64,000 bases of DNA from Lachnospiraceae bacterium. GTDB lineage: Bacteria; Bacillota; Clostridia; Lachnospirales; Lachnospiraceae. The translations under genes and the position numbers were made by a program. Location: NCBI GenBank assembly GCA_015056885.1, contig SVFL01000009.1, positions 1 through 64,000 on the forward strand. The letters run 5' to 3'. Every line of letters starts with the position of its first letter. Positions within the stretch are counted from its first letter, which is position 1. Positions 1 through 9,565 of the stretch are shown here, in pieces. The notes below the pieces were generated by a model, which saw nothing but the letters and a program-made list of their open reading frames with translations, was not told where the DNA came from and did no database searches.

Positions 1-31
1 CGAGAGATTTATGGCTTAGATAAAACCTTAC

Positions 32-109
32 GCGAGTAAACTCGCACTTAGCGGTTTCCGTGTGCCGGACTGACGGTTTCCGTCACTCCGGACATGCGGT
101 TTCATCGCA
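32..109. repeat. Iteron-like direct repeats (CGGTTTC at 52, 74, 97) overlapping short hairpins
   Basis: CGGTTTC recurs with 22- and 23-nt spacing; CCGGAC recurs at 65 and 88; hairpins GCGAG/CTCGC (32-45), CCGGA-C-TGACGG/CCGTCA-C-TCCGG (65-91), TGCG/CGCA (95-109). Confidence 0.55.
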
Positions 110-230
110 CAAGAATATTCAACTCTTCACTTTAAATATGTTTCCTTTATAGCGAAACACTTAGATAAACTTATTTAACCCCAATTACACCGAAACAAAT
201 ATATATTTTACAAAAAACAAGGAGGCAATT

Positions 231-419
231 ATGTTTGAAAATGCACCGGATTTATTAACGCGTAGACAAGCTCAAGAACTTTTAGCTATTGGAAAAAATA
301 CCATGCTTAATTTAATTCACGAAGGATATTTACCCGCAATGATTATTGCTAATAGTTACAGAATTAAAAAGACCGATTTAATAGACTTCATAGAAAAGAC
401 CTCAGCGACATACCGCTGA
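231..419 (+). CDS. Excisionase-family / helix-turn-helix DNA-binding protein
   Basis: 62 aa, LLTRRQAQELLAIGKNTMLNLIHEGYLPAMIIANSYRIKKTDLIDFI matches the HTH_17/excisionase pattern; aaggagg RBS upstream. Confidence 0.75.
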   Translation: MFENAPDLLTRRQAQELLAIGKNTMLNLIHEGYLPAMIIANSYRIKKTDLIDFIEKTSATYR

Positions 420-424
420 GGTCC
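401..424 (+). terminator. Hairpin overlapping the end of the excisionase-like gene
   Basis: ACCTCAGCG acatac CGCTGAGGT, T-rich sequence downstream. Confidence 0.45.
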
Positions 425-492
425 CTTCATATATTTTTCGTTTCTAATTATTTTTCTTAATCACGTATTTCTGATTTTTTCCTAAAAATAAT

Positions 493-3420
493 TTACTTGT
501 CTTCTATAGAGTCCATATTTGAATAAGATGCAAAATACTTAAAATAAATAGATAGTATCTTTTCATCTTTTTCCTCTTGTTTGAATGCCTCTACAAGAAT
601 TTCATTAATATTTTTCCACACTACTGGATGTTGCGCAATGTCAAAGAGCAGTGGCGGCGTACAGTTTTTTAGCCAACTAATTTCAAAAGTCGAATAATCA
701 AACTGTACCATATCAACCAACCATTGATACACTTTTATGTTTGATTGTAACACAATTTGTTGGATTTTCTCTTTGTTAACTATCTTTTCCTGCAAATACA
801 GGGAAGTCAAACTATTAATCACACTTTCATACGCGCTCTTTTTTGTTTTGATAGTGTCAATATTCTCAATAATCCATCTCTCAATTTTATTTATAGGACT
901 AATGATATTATTAGTGAGCATCTTTTCATATACACTGACTTCTTCAAAATTATTATTTATTTTCCACTTTTTTAATACGACTTTTATCTTCCTTTGCGTA
1001 TTATCATCACAATATGTATAAATGTCTACTAGTATTGTACGAAATTTATAATCCATTATCTTGTCTAATTCGTAACTTTCAAACACCCCAAAACTTTCTT
1101 TATACACATATATACAATGATGTAGTAAGTTGTGAACAAATTGCATTTCTATTTTTTCTGTCCCCAATAACATTATAAATTTATCTATTAATTGTTTCAT
1201 TATTGGTTGAATCACATTAACATTACATTCCATAACCTTTTGATTAAACATAGCCAACAACACACGAATAATTAAGGCCTTATAAACCCTTATATCATAC
1301 GTCGTTAGATTCTTAATAAATTCATTTATTATTTTTTCTGCAATAAACTCATTTATTTTAATATCAACAATCAACGTCACTAAGACCCAAAAGGCTTCAT
1401 TTGAATTACTCCATGGTTTATATAACCGGGGTATTATTGTTGCTAAATACTCGCTTCCACTTTCTGCAAGCAATATTTTTCCACTAGAATTGTCCTTTAA
1501 CAATGTTTCCAATTCTTTTTGCCGCATATAACGAAGTATAATGTATATATCGAACGTGTCTAGATATGCTGCTCTCACATTTCCAGAGTCAAATCCTTCA
1601 TGCTCTTGTTCTGTTTTCTTATCACCAGAACAAACGGATTTAATTATTCCTCTAGCATATAATCTATAGATCTCGATATCCTCTTTATAACAGTCACGCA
1701 TAATATAGTTACTCATTTCATATAAATTGTAATCTTGTATGTGACTACGCAAAGTAACATACTCTGGAATTCCGCCATAAATGGTATATAAAGTTTTTGC
1801 CTCTTGTTCAACTTTTTGCGTCTGTAAATAAGTATCTTGGAACAATACATAATTTAATTGAAAAGTATAAAGATCACGCAAAAATTGATTTCTATCATTT
1901 CCGAGGTCCGGAATTTTCGAAAATGTTTTATCTAAGTCTATATTCTTTATCTCTTGCTTAATTTTATCACATTCATTTGTCCCTCCAAATCGAAGTTCTA
2001 CCATATTACCTATATGCACCCTATTCATCTCAGAGATGAAATACCATATATACATCTTTTTCTTATAAAAAATCTTCGATGCTGCTCTTAAATACCGATA
2101 TGACTTGTTATACTCTTCTAAAACATAACAAAGATATGCCTGTTGTAAATATAAATGTGGTACTTCTTCAGTTAAATTAATTTCATTTTCATCCCTCATT
2201 TGCCTCATTTTTTCGTAATCAAATTCCAGGACGGCATTAATATATGGTGCAACCTCATGCTCTTCAACAACAAACTTTGTCTTCTCTAACCCAATTGGTC
2301 TATCCTTCTTTTTTTCATTAATAATCACATTGCGTACAGAACTTTTTATCAAAATACTCCTAATAACATTCTTCTTTTGCTCATAATCGACATCTGTACC
2401 TTCTTTCTGCATTATGGTTTCTAATAGTTCTATAGATGCCTTTTCCTCCTTTTTCCCATAGTAACTATAAAACTCCATATTTCCATTATGAATCCTTATC
2501 CCATATTTTTGAAACGCCCGCACAACATATTTACTCCAAGTATAGTTCATTTCAGAAAATGGCTTTAAATATTCATATATCTCGTCAATTAAATTATCAC
2601 TCTTCTCTTCTGAGAGAATGTATTCAAGAAATAACTGCAAGCGTTCACTAGGACCGATACTCTCTCCACCCTTTATCGCTTCCGTCAAATACAATACATT
2701 TACTCCAAGGTTTCTAAAATACTCATACTTATTCACATTATAGGAATCACAAACCTCTAACATGTAAGCTCGTTGAAAATCCTTTCCCAAAATATCTTTC
2801 ACCCATGTAAAAATTTGTTTCACATCCGGATCATTATATGAATATCCAATAAAAAGTACGGTATTATTTGCAATTAACGATTTAATATACGTCTCTATTA
2901 ATTTGAAATTACTACTGTAATGAAGATAATCATCTTCCTTAAGTACAAAGTTATCATGTTCAAAATCACCATGCATTTTGATTATTTCCTTTTCAGCAGT
3001 ACGATAAGGCAACTCTTTATCCTGACTTATTACCTGTATAAACTCTCCATTCTCTGCGGCTGCTTTTTCAATAAGGTTGTCATAATTAGTTGTGATAATA
3101 GTGGAGGTGTTAAATTGGATAATCTGCCTATGAACGTCTGTTATTTCTAATTCTTCATCATACCTAAATATCTCCCTCATTAACTCTACATACTCTTTTT
3201 TCCCCCTGGAATTATAATAGTATTGAGGAATTTTTAAGTTATCATCATCTTGAGTAGTTATTCCAAGGCAGTTTGCAATCTTATTAACTGCCTTATTCCA
3301 ACTAGGCATTCCTGAATCCAAAGACGTTCCGGCTCCAATAAACAAAACTAACTTTTTTCTTTCCATAGCCTTCCGAATAATTCTACGTTCTTCCTTGTAT
3401 CTAATAATCTTATTTTCCAT
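493..3420 (-). CDS. SIR2-like domain protein with long C-terminal extension (candidate anti-phage effector)
   Basis: LVLFIGAGTSLDSGMPSW, TTNYDNLIE, KMHGD, VLFIGYSYNDPDV motifs; start chosen at MENKIIRYKE with AAAGGAGG RBS. Confidence 0.8.
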   Translation of the reverse strand: MENKIIRYKEERRIIRKAMERKKLVLFIGAGTSLDSGMPSWNKAVNKIANCLGITTQDDDNLKIPQYYYNSRGKKEYVELMREIFRYDEELEITDVHRQIIQFNTSTIITTNYDNLIEKAAAENGEFIQVISQDKELPYRTAEKEIIKMHGDFEHDNFVLKEDDYLHYSSNFKLIETYIKSLIANNTVLFIGYSYNDPDVKQIFTWVKDILGKDFQRAYMLEVCDSYNVNKYEYFRNLGVNVLYLTEAIKGGESIGPSERLQLFLEYILSEEKSDNLIDEIYEYLKPFSEMNYTWSKYVVRAFQKYGIRIHNGNMEFYSYYGKKEEKASIELLETIMQKEGTDVDYEQKKNVIRSILIKSSVRNVIINEKKKDRPIGLEKTKFVVEEHEVAPYINAVLEFDYEKMRQMRDENEINLTEEVPHLYLQQAYLCYVLEEYNKSYRYLRAASKIFYKKKMYIWYFISEMNRVHIGNMVELRFGGTNECDKIKQEIKNIDLDKTFSKIPDLGNDRNQFLRDLYTFQLNYVLFQDTYLQTQKVEQEAKTLYTIYGGIPEYVTLRSHIQDYNLYEMSNYIMRDCYKEDIEIYRLYARGIIKSVCSGDKKTEQEHEGFDSGNVRAAYLDTFDIYIILRYMRQKELETLLKDNSSGKILLAESGSEYLATIIPRLYKPWSNSNEAFWVLVTLIVDIKINEFIAEKIINEFIKNLTTYDIRVYKALIIRVLLAMFNQKVMECNVNVIQPIMKQLIDKFIMLLGTEKIEMQFVHNLLHHCIYVYKESFGVFESYELDKIMDYKFRTILVDIYTYCDDNTQRKIKVVLKKWKINNNFEEVSVYEKMLTNNIISPINKIERWIIENIDTIKTKKSAYESVINSLTSLYLQEKIVNKEKIQQIVLQSNIKVYQWLVDMVQFDYSTFEISWLKNCTPPLLFDIAQHPVVWKNINEILVEAFKQEEKDEKILSIYFKYFASYSNMDSIEDK

Positions 3421-3464
3421 ATGCAAACCTCCTTTGTGTAATTTAACACTAATGGCTCTCATTC

Positions 3465-4295
3465 TTAATCACATATAACTATTTCTTCCACTTTTCTAAC
3501 CGTACTATTGCAATCTTCAGTACTTATAATTCTTTGTTCATTCCGATAAATTACTGCTTTTTCATTTTCAAGCTTTACCTTATGCAAAATGTATATCTCT
3601 CCATCACTGTAGGTAATTGCATACTGCTCATCTTCAACCAATCTAACCGTATTTCCCGTTACATATGCCTGACTACCTGCATAATAGATAATAGCTAACC
3701 ACAAGGATAGTAATAGCAAACCTTTTAGCATTGCCATTCCTATTCTATTTTCCCATGTATCTTTAGCTGATTTTTTGACATCAGAACACTTTTTATTCTC
3801 TATATTATATAATACATAAAATAGCATTTCGTATATGTATGCTAAACATAAGCCCACAGAAATGTATAAAACACTTATATCCGTATGCAACATCACAAAA
3901 ATTACAATTAATAAAGGAATATTGGCTAAAGATAATAATATCCCACTTATCAAATAGAAACATAAGTTGCTTATTATAAAACTTCCTATTCGCTTAAACC
4001 ACTTTACCTTTAGACTCTTGTGTTTCTCTTTTATTTGATTTGCTGTTGCATCAACCATTGTCATGACATAGACTATCACAGCACCTATAATCACAAAGAA
4101 AATCACTTGAAAAATGAATCCATCAAAGTTAATATTCAAAAAAGTATTGTCAATATTCAACTGACTAAAGTAGCCGCTCCAATAAATATATATAACAAAC
4201 TTTAATAGCGAGTAGATCACTGTAATAACAGCGGTACTTACCCCGATTAGAACAGTGAAGTTTTCTTTAAACAATGCCCATATTTTATCTTTCAT
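3465..4295 (-). CDS. Multi-pass membrane protein, upstream partner of SIR2 gene
   Basis: Several hydrophobic segments; same strand, 44 nt upstream of the SIR2 start; start at MKDKIWALF. Confidence 0.6.
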   Translation of the reverse strand: MKDKIWALFKENFTVLIGVSTAVITVIYSLLKFVIYIYWSGYFSQLNIDNTFLNINFDGFIFQVIFFVIIGAVIVYVMTMVDATANQIKEKHKSLKVKWFKRIGSFIISNLCFYLISGILLSLANIPLLIVIFVMLHTDISVLYISVGLCLAYIYEMLFYVLYNIENKKCSDVKKSAKDTWENRIGMAMLKGLLLLSLWLAIIYYAGSQAYVTGNTVRLVEDEQYAITYSDGEIYILHKVKLENEKAVIYRNEQRIISTEDCNSTVRKVEEIVICD

Positions 4296-4587
4296 AACTC
4301 TTACCTCATCTTCAAAACACATACATCTACTTATTTTTAAGCTTTTATCGTATTTTCCTCAATGTACCTTACTAAAATATTATCAAACTTCGACTTCGTT
4401 CGCAATAATTAACACACCAGTACAAGATTTCACACAATATACACGCCTTTTAACGCTATTATAAATTGACCTATGAATTGACTTATCCATTCTCAAAACA
4501 TCGTAAATACCCCCAAAAACCCGTAAAATCCTCCTAGAGCTATTTTCCCACCCTTGCTCCACCAAACATACCCCTAAAACGTAAAAA

Positions 4588-4612
4588 GCCCGGAAACAAA
4601 CCATTTCCGGGC
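4588..4612 (-). terminator. Intrinsic terminator
   Basis: GCCCGGAAA/TTTCCGGGC hairpin followed on the minus strand by TTTTT. Confidence 0.65.
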
Positions 4613-4619
4613 ACTAAAA

Positions 4620-4647
4620 AACCTCTGAAGAGTAATCTTCAGAGGTT
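4620..4647 (-). terminator. Intrinsic terminator of tRNA-Gln
   Basis: ACCTCTGAAGA/TCTTCAGAGGT hairpin followed by TTTTTT on minus strand, just after the tRNA. Confidence 0.75.
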
Positions 4648-4654
4648 CTCTTAA

Positions 4655-4726
4655 CAGCGCTACAAGGATTCGAACCTTGAAATGACGGAGTCAGAGTCCG
4701 TTGCCTTACCGTTTGGCGATAGCGCT
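4655..4726 (-). tRNA. tRNA-Gln(CUG)
   Basis: Cloverleaf: acceptor AGCGCTA/TAGCGCT, anticodon loop CTCTGAC (CUG), T-loop GGTTCGAATCC; no encoded CCA. Confidence 0.92.
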
Positions 4727-4864
4727 ATTTATGTTACTCAATGAATTATACACGAAGTATTTCCATTTTGCAAGCCCTAAATTCATAATTTTTCAAAAAA
4801 ATTGTACAAATTCTAATACAAGGCTGTGCCTACTTCTAAATGACCGAATTTTAAATAGCTGTTT

Positions 4865-5040
4865 TGGGTCTGAATAATGAAAAAGACTTGCTAAGACCCA
4901 GTTTCCAGCAACCTCTCGGGTCCCAAAGATAATTTTCCGCTGTAAGACCCAAATCGGGCTTTGGACAGCGGAAAATCATGCATTTTCTCATGAAGTTTGG
5001 GTCTCAGGGAATGAAAAATCATGCCTGGACCCAAACTTCA
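4865..5040. repeat. Three consecutive hairpins carrying GGGTCT/AGACCC motifs
   Basis: TGGGTCT/AGACCCA (4865-4900); ATTTTCCGCTGT/ACAGCGGAAAAT (4932-4976); TGAAGTTTGGGTC(T)CAGG/CCTGGACCCAAACTTCA (4991-5040). Confidence 0.7.
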
Positions 5041-5090
5041 CATAAAAATTTATATGAATAAATAAAACACAAATCATAAGAAAAACATTT

Positions 5091-7202
5091 TTACACTTCA
5101 AAAATCAGCTCAGCATAAGTAGGAATCGGCCATGCGGCGCTGTCCACCATAGTCTCCAATGCATCCACGGGCTCTCTGAGTGCTGCCATAGCAGTAAACA
5201 CCTCATCCTTGCAGTAGAATGCCTTTTCCTTGCCACCCTGGATGGCGCTGATACCGGCAGTCTTCTCCTCCAATGCTACCAGAGCATTCTTAGCCTCAGC
5301 AAGCTTTGCAGAAATATCGATCAAGGTTTCTGCCTGAACGGAAGCATCTGCACCGGCCTCACGAACTGCAATAACAGTGTCCGCCAAGGTCTTGGTGCAC
5401 TTCATAACTGCAGGCAGAATCTGCTTTCTGGCCATGGTAGCCATGGTCTTAGCCTCGATATTGATGGTCTTGGTATATGTTTCGTATAAAATCTCCTCAC
5501 GGGAGCGAAGCTCTGCCTCAGTGAAGATACCAAACTTCTCAAAGAGACGGATGGACTTTTCGGTAGTAAGGGCACAGGATGCCTCCACCATGGACTTGAT
5601 GTTGGGCAGACCACGTCTCTCAGCCTCAGCAACCCACTCCTCGGAATAGCCGTTGCCATTGAAGATAATTCTTCTGTACTTGGTCATGTACTCCTTAATC
5701 AAATCATGTACAGCCATTTCGAAGTCATCAGATTTCTCCAGAATATCTGCTGCCTCACAAAAAGCCTCTGCCACAATCGCATTCAATGTGGTGTTGGGAT
5801 CAGCCACGGAATCGGAGCTTCCCACCATACGGAACTCAAACTTATTGCCGGTAAACGCAAAAGGTGAAGTTCTGTTTCTATCGGTTGCATCCTTAACAAA
5901 ATCAGGCAAAGTAGATACACCTGTCTCAAGCTTACCACCCTGAATGGAATGGTCAGCCTCACCGGTCTCAACCAACTGTCTCACAACATCCTCAAGCTGC
6001 TCGCCCAGGAACATGGAAATAATTGCAGGCGGTGCCTCATCTGCACCCAGTCTGTGGTCATTTCCCACATCAGAAGCACTCTGACGCAGCAAATCTGCAT
6101 GGGTATCCACAGCCTTCATAATACAAGCCAGTACTAAAAGGAACTGAATATTTGCATTGGGTGTATCGCCGGGGTCAAGCATATTGACACCTGTGTCAGT
6201 AGTAAGAGACCAGTTGTCATGCTTACCGGAACCATTCACACCCTCAAAGGGCTTTTCATGAAGCAGACAGGTCATGCCATGGCGTCCTGCAACCTTCTTC
6301 ATGGTCTCCATTACCAGCTGATTGTGGTCAACTGCAATATTAGCAGTCTCGTAGATGGGTGCCAGCTCGTGCTGAGCAGGTGCCACTTCGTTGTGCTGGG
6401 TCTTAGCAGTAACGCCAAGCTTCCACAGCTCCACATTCAAATCCTTCATATAAGAACCGACTCTCTCACGGATGGTACCAAAATAGTGGTCGTCCATCTC
6501 CTGTCCCTTAGGTCCGGGAACACCGAACAGGGTACGGCCGGTAAAAATCAAATCATCTCTCTGTAAATATTTCTGTCTGTCAATCAGGAAATACTCCTGC
6601 TCAGCACCCACGCTGGGGGTAACCTTTTTAGCTGTGTTATCGCCGAAAAGTCTCACGATTCTCAGTGCCTGATGGCTTACAGCCTCCATGGAACGAAGAA
6701 GGGGAGTCTTCTTATCCAGCGCCTCACCCTTATAAGAGCAAAACGCAGTAGGAATACACAGAATCACACCTGTTGCATCCTCTTTTAAGAAAGCGGGGGA
6801 TGTGATATCCCACACAGTATATCCTCTTGCCTCGAAAGTCGCACGGATTCCGCCGGAAGGAAAGGAGGAAGCATCGGGCTCACCCTTAATCAACTCCTTG
6901 CCGGAGAACTCCAAAAGCATTCTGCCCTCCGCATCGGGATGGGTCACAAATGCATCATGCTTCTCAGCAGTAATACCGGTCAGTGGTTGGAACCAGTGAG
7001 TGAAATGGGTTGCTCCGTTCTCAACAGCCCAGTCCTTCATAGCCTTGGCTACAACATCTGCTGTTGCCAGAGACAACTCGCCGCCCTGATCCATAATTCT
7101 CTTTAATTCCTTGTAGACGTTCTTGGGCAGTCTCTCTTTCATTTTGCCGAGAGTAAATACCTTACTGGCAAAAATCTCTTCCACATTCAAAATGTCACTC
7201 AT
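5091..7202 (-). CDS. glnN: Glutamine synthetase type III
   Basis: GSIII-specific length and motifs (NGSGKHDNWSL, VGNDHRLGADEAPPAIISMFLG, KFEFRMVGSS); start at MSDILNVEEIF with RBS. Confidence 0.93.
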   Translation of the reverse strand: MSDILNVEEIFASKVFTLGKMKERLPKNVYKELKRIMDQGGELSLATADVVAKAMKDWAVENGATHFTHWFQPLTGITAEKHDAFVTHPDAEGRMLLEFSGKELIKGEPDASSFPSGGIRATFEARGYTVWDITSPAFLKEDATGVILCIPTAFCSYKGEALDKKTPLLRSMEAVSHQALRIVRLFGDNTAKKVTPSVGAEQEYFLIDRQKYLQRDDLIFTGRTLFGVPGPKGQEMDDHYFGTIRERVGSYMKDLNVELWKLGVTAKTQHNEVAPAQHELAPIYETANIAVDHNQLVMETMKKVAGRHGMTCLLHEKPFEGVNGSGKHDNWSLTTDTGVNMLDPGDTPNANIQFLLVLACIMKAVDTHADLLRQSASDVGNDHRLGADEAPPAIISMFLGEQLEDVVRQLVETGEADHSIQGGKLETGVSTLPDFVKDATDRNRTSPFAFTGNKFEFRMVGSSDSVADPNTTLNAIVAEAFCEAADILEKSDDFEMAVHDLIKEYMTKYRRIIFNGNGYSEEWVAEAERRGLPNIKSMVEASCALTTEKSIRLFEKFGIFTEAELRSREEILYETYTKTINIEAKTMATMARKQILPAVMKCTKTLADTVIAVREAGADASVQAETLIDISAKLAEAKNALVALEEKTAGISAIQGGKEKAFYCKDEVFTAMAALREPVDALETMVDSAAWPIPTYAELIFEV

Positions 7203-7324
7203 CTTAATTCTTCCTTTCTTGTCCCACAAGCTTTGGCCCGGGACCGAAGTAACCACATTTCCTATAATATGGTACTCTAAATTAATTTTGAATAAAATGC
7301 AATACTTATTTTAAAAAACATCTA

Positions 7325-8593
7325 CTATTTATTGTGAACACGCAGCAAATCGTATTGAGAAACTTCTACGGACTCACCGCTTTCAGCATCAGAAAGTGCC
7401 ACATAGAGCTTCTGCTGGGGATGAGGTGCGCTCTCTACCGCATTGCGCTCACCGTCATACAACGCAGCTACCTTTGCAGAAATATTTCTTCCGTCAGGCT
7501 TCATCACTTCAATCACATCACCCACACAGAACTTGTTTCGCTGGGTAATCTGTGCCATACCGTCTTCCACCTGCTCAACAATACCCAGATAAATATATTC
7601 ATTCACATAGGTATTGCTGTCATAAATCTGGGTCTCTTCATTGGGCTTACCAAAATAAAAACCGGTAGTAAACTGGCGATAGGTACACTTGGCGATTTCC
7701 GCTTTGTACCAGTCCATGTTGGCACGGTATTTTTCAGGACTCTCCAGATAATCATCAATGGCCTTGCGATAGGTTCTCGCCACCGTTGCCACATACAAAG
7801 CCGTCTTCATACGACCCTCAATTTTCAGGCTGTCAATTCCTGCCTCCAGAATCTCGGGGATGTGCTCAATCATGCACAAATCCTTGGAATTAAAAATATA
7901 GGTGCCTCTCTCGTTCTCATAAACCGGCAGATACTCTCCGGGTCTGGACTCCTCCATCACCGCATACTTCCAGCGGCAGGGATGGGTGCAAGCGCCCTGA
8001 TTGGCATCACGTCCGGTAAAATAATTACTGAGAAGACATCTTCCGGAATAGGAAATACACATAGCTCCGTGAATAAAGCTCTCAATCTCCATTTCCTCAG
8101 GAATACGCTCACGGATTTCCTTGATTTCCTTCAGGGAAAGCTCTCTTGCGGAAACCACACGCTTTGCCCCCATCTTCCACCAGAACTGATAGGTCTGATA
8201 GTTGGTATTATTGGCCTGTGTGGAAATATGAATCTCCACCTCCGGCCACACTTCCTTGGCGATGGTAAACATACCGGGGTCCGAAATAATCAACGCATCG
8301 GGAGGTTCCGGTTTCATGTTTTTCAGCTCTGCAAAATAAGCTGCCGCTCCCTCCAAATCATCGTTATGAGCCAAAATATTGGCGGTCACGTATACCTTTA
8401 CTCCATGAGCATGAGCAAATACTATACCCTCTGCCATCTCCTCCATGGAGAAATTTTTTGCTTTGGCACGCAGGCCAAAAGCCTCGCCTCCGATATAAAC
8501 TGCATCTGCTCCGAACATTACAGCAGTTCTTAACACCTCAAGACTGCTCGCCGGAATCAGAAGCTCAACTTTTCTAGTCAAAATGGATTGCAT
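7325..8593 (-). CDS. trhP: Peptidase U32 family protein (TrhP-like tRNA hydroxylation factor)
   Basis: ELLIPASSLEVLRTAVMFGADAVYIGG..., GAMCISYSGRCLLSNYFTGRDANQGACTHPCRW U32 signature. Confidence 0.85.
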   Translation of the reverse strand: MQSILTRKVELLIPASSLEVLRTAVMFGADAVYIGGEAFGLRAKAKNFSMEEMAEGIVFAHAHGVKVYVTANILAHNDDLEGAAAYFAELKNMKPEPPDALIISDPGMFTIAKEVWPEVEIHISTQANNTNYQTYQFWWKMGAKRVVSARELSLKEIKEIRERIPEEMEIESFIHGAMCISYSGRCLLSNYFTGRDANQGACTHPCRWKYAVMEESRPGEYLPVYENERGTYIFNSKDLCMIEHIPEILEAGIDSLKIEGRMKTALYVATVARTYRKAIDDYLESPEKYRANMDWYKAEIAKCTYRQFTTGFYFGKPNEETQIYDSNTYVNEYIYLGIVEQVEDGMAQITQRNKFCVGDVIEVMKPDGRNISAKVAALYDGERNAVESAPHPQQKLYVALSDAESGESVEVSQYDLLRVHNK

Positions 8594-9539
8594 TTTTCGT
8601 CTCTCCTGTCTCTACCTCTTCCACATTATACTCCACAAGTACCGGCATCCATGATTCATTCATAAAATCCAAGGTCAGGCAATACTTGGGAACACTGCTG
8701 TTACCTTCATAGATATAAAAATAATCCAGGCTGCCATGGGTAATATAACCCTGTTCATACACCACGCGTTCCTGCTCGTCAAACTGTGTCTTCAAAGAAC
8801 TCATGGAGGTAGGGAATATATGGGCGCTGTGGCTATATTCTCTACTCTTTAAACCACCGTCTTCATAGTAATCATATTCTATATGCAGAATCGTCTCTGC
8901 TTCCTCCACACCCAATTCCACCAATTCAGGCACAATTCCTTTGGACTCAAACAGGGTAACGCGGTCATACTCATCGTATTCCACTGTCTCATCATATTCA
9001 TTTACAGACTGGCTTCCATCTCCTCCATATACGGAAGTAAGAGCCATATAATCTGCTACATTGTATCCGGTCCAGTCAGCAAATTCCACATCCGTGAAAA
9101 CAAAGCCAAATATGCCGTCTGCCTCAGGGAACGTCTGCGTAGGATAAGAATAATAACGGACTCCGCATCCCTCGCGAGTGTCCGGATTGTAGTACAATCT
9201 TACAAGCTGATGTCCGTTGATGTCTGTATATTCATAGAAAGGTTCGCTGTCCAAAAATCCATGCTCCATCAAGAAAACATCCACATTTGGATACCAGTTA
9301 TTACCGTCTTCCTCTGAATCCGTAACAGTAAAAACACTAACTCCGCCACCAACGGTATCATAATTCATCTCACGCTCAACACTTGGTTTATTCCCGGCGA
9401 TGGATGCATTCATGCCGCCTTCACCCTCAGTCACACCCTGATATTTATCATAAATATCTTCTTTATTCCTTCCACAAGCTGTAGCAGACATACACATACA
9501 TATACCCAAAAGAATGAGCCAATATTTTCTTCTGTTCAT
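8574..9539 (-). CDS. Lipoprotein of unknown function
   Basis: MNRRKYWLILLGICMCMSATACG lipobox; sits between trhP-like and trmR-like genes. Confidence 0.65.
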   Translation of the reverse strand: MNRRKYWLILLGICMCMSATACGRNKEDIYDKYQGVTEGEGGMNASIAGNKPSVEREMNYDTVGGGVSVFTVTDSEEDGNNWYPNVDVFLMEHGFLDSEPFYEYTDINGHQLVRLYYNPDTREGCGVRYYSYPTQTFPEADGIFGFVFTDVEFADWTGYNVADYMALTSVYGGDGSQSVNEYDETVEYDEYDRVTLFESKGIVPELVELGVEEAETILHIEYDYYEDGGLKSREYSHSAHIFPTSMSSLKTQFDEQERVVYEQGYITHGSLDYFYIYEGNSSVPKYCLTLDFMNESWMPVLVEYNVEEVETGETKNAIHFD

Positions 9540-9565
9540 TTTGTTTTCCTCTCGTTTTCCAATAA

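Noticed and set aside
4383-4604. 73-aa minus-strand ORF between the membrane protein gene and tRNA-Gln
   Set aside because: Overlaps a terminator hairpin, no motif, unusual composition; probably not coding.
7334-8533. Long plus-strand ORF (399 aa) opposite the U32 peptidase gene
   Set aside because: Antisense shadow ORF of a strongly conserved minus-strand gene; no recognisable protein motif. The same applies to 15993..17150, 18601..19509, 11694..12629, 27354..28127, 28352..29212 and 41094..41795.
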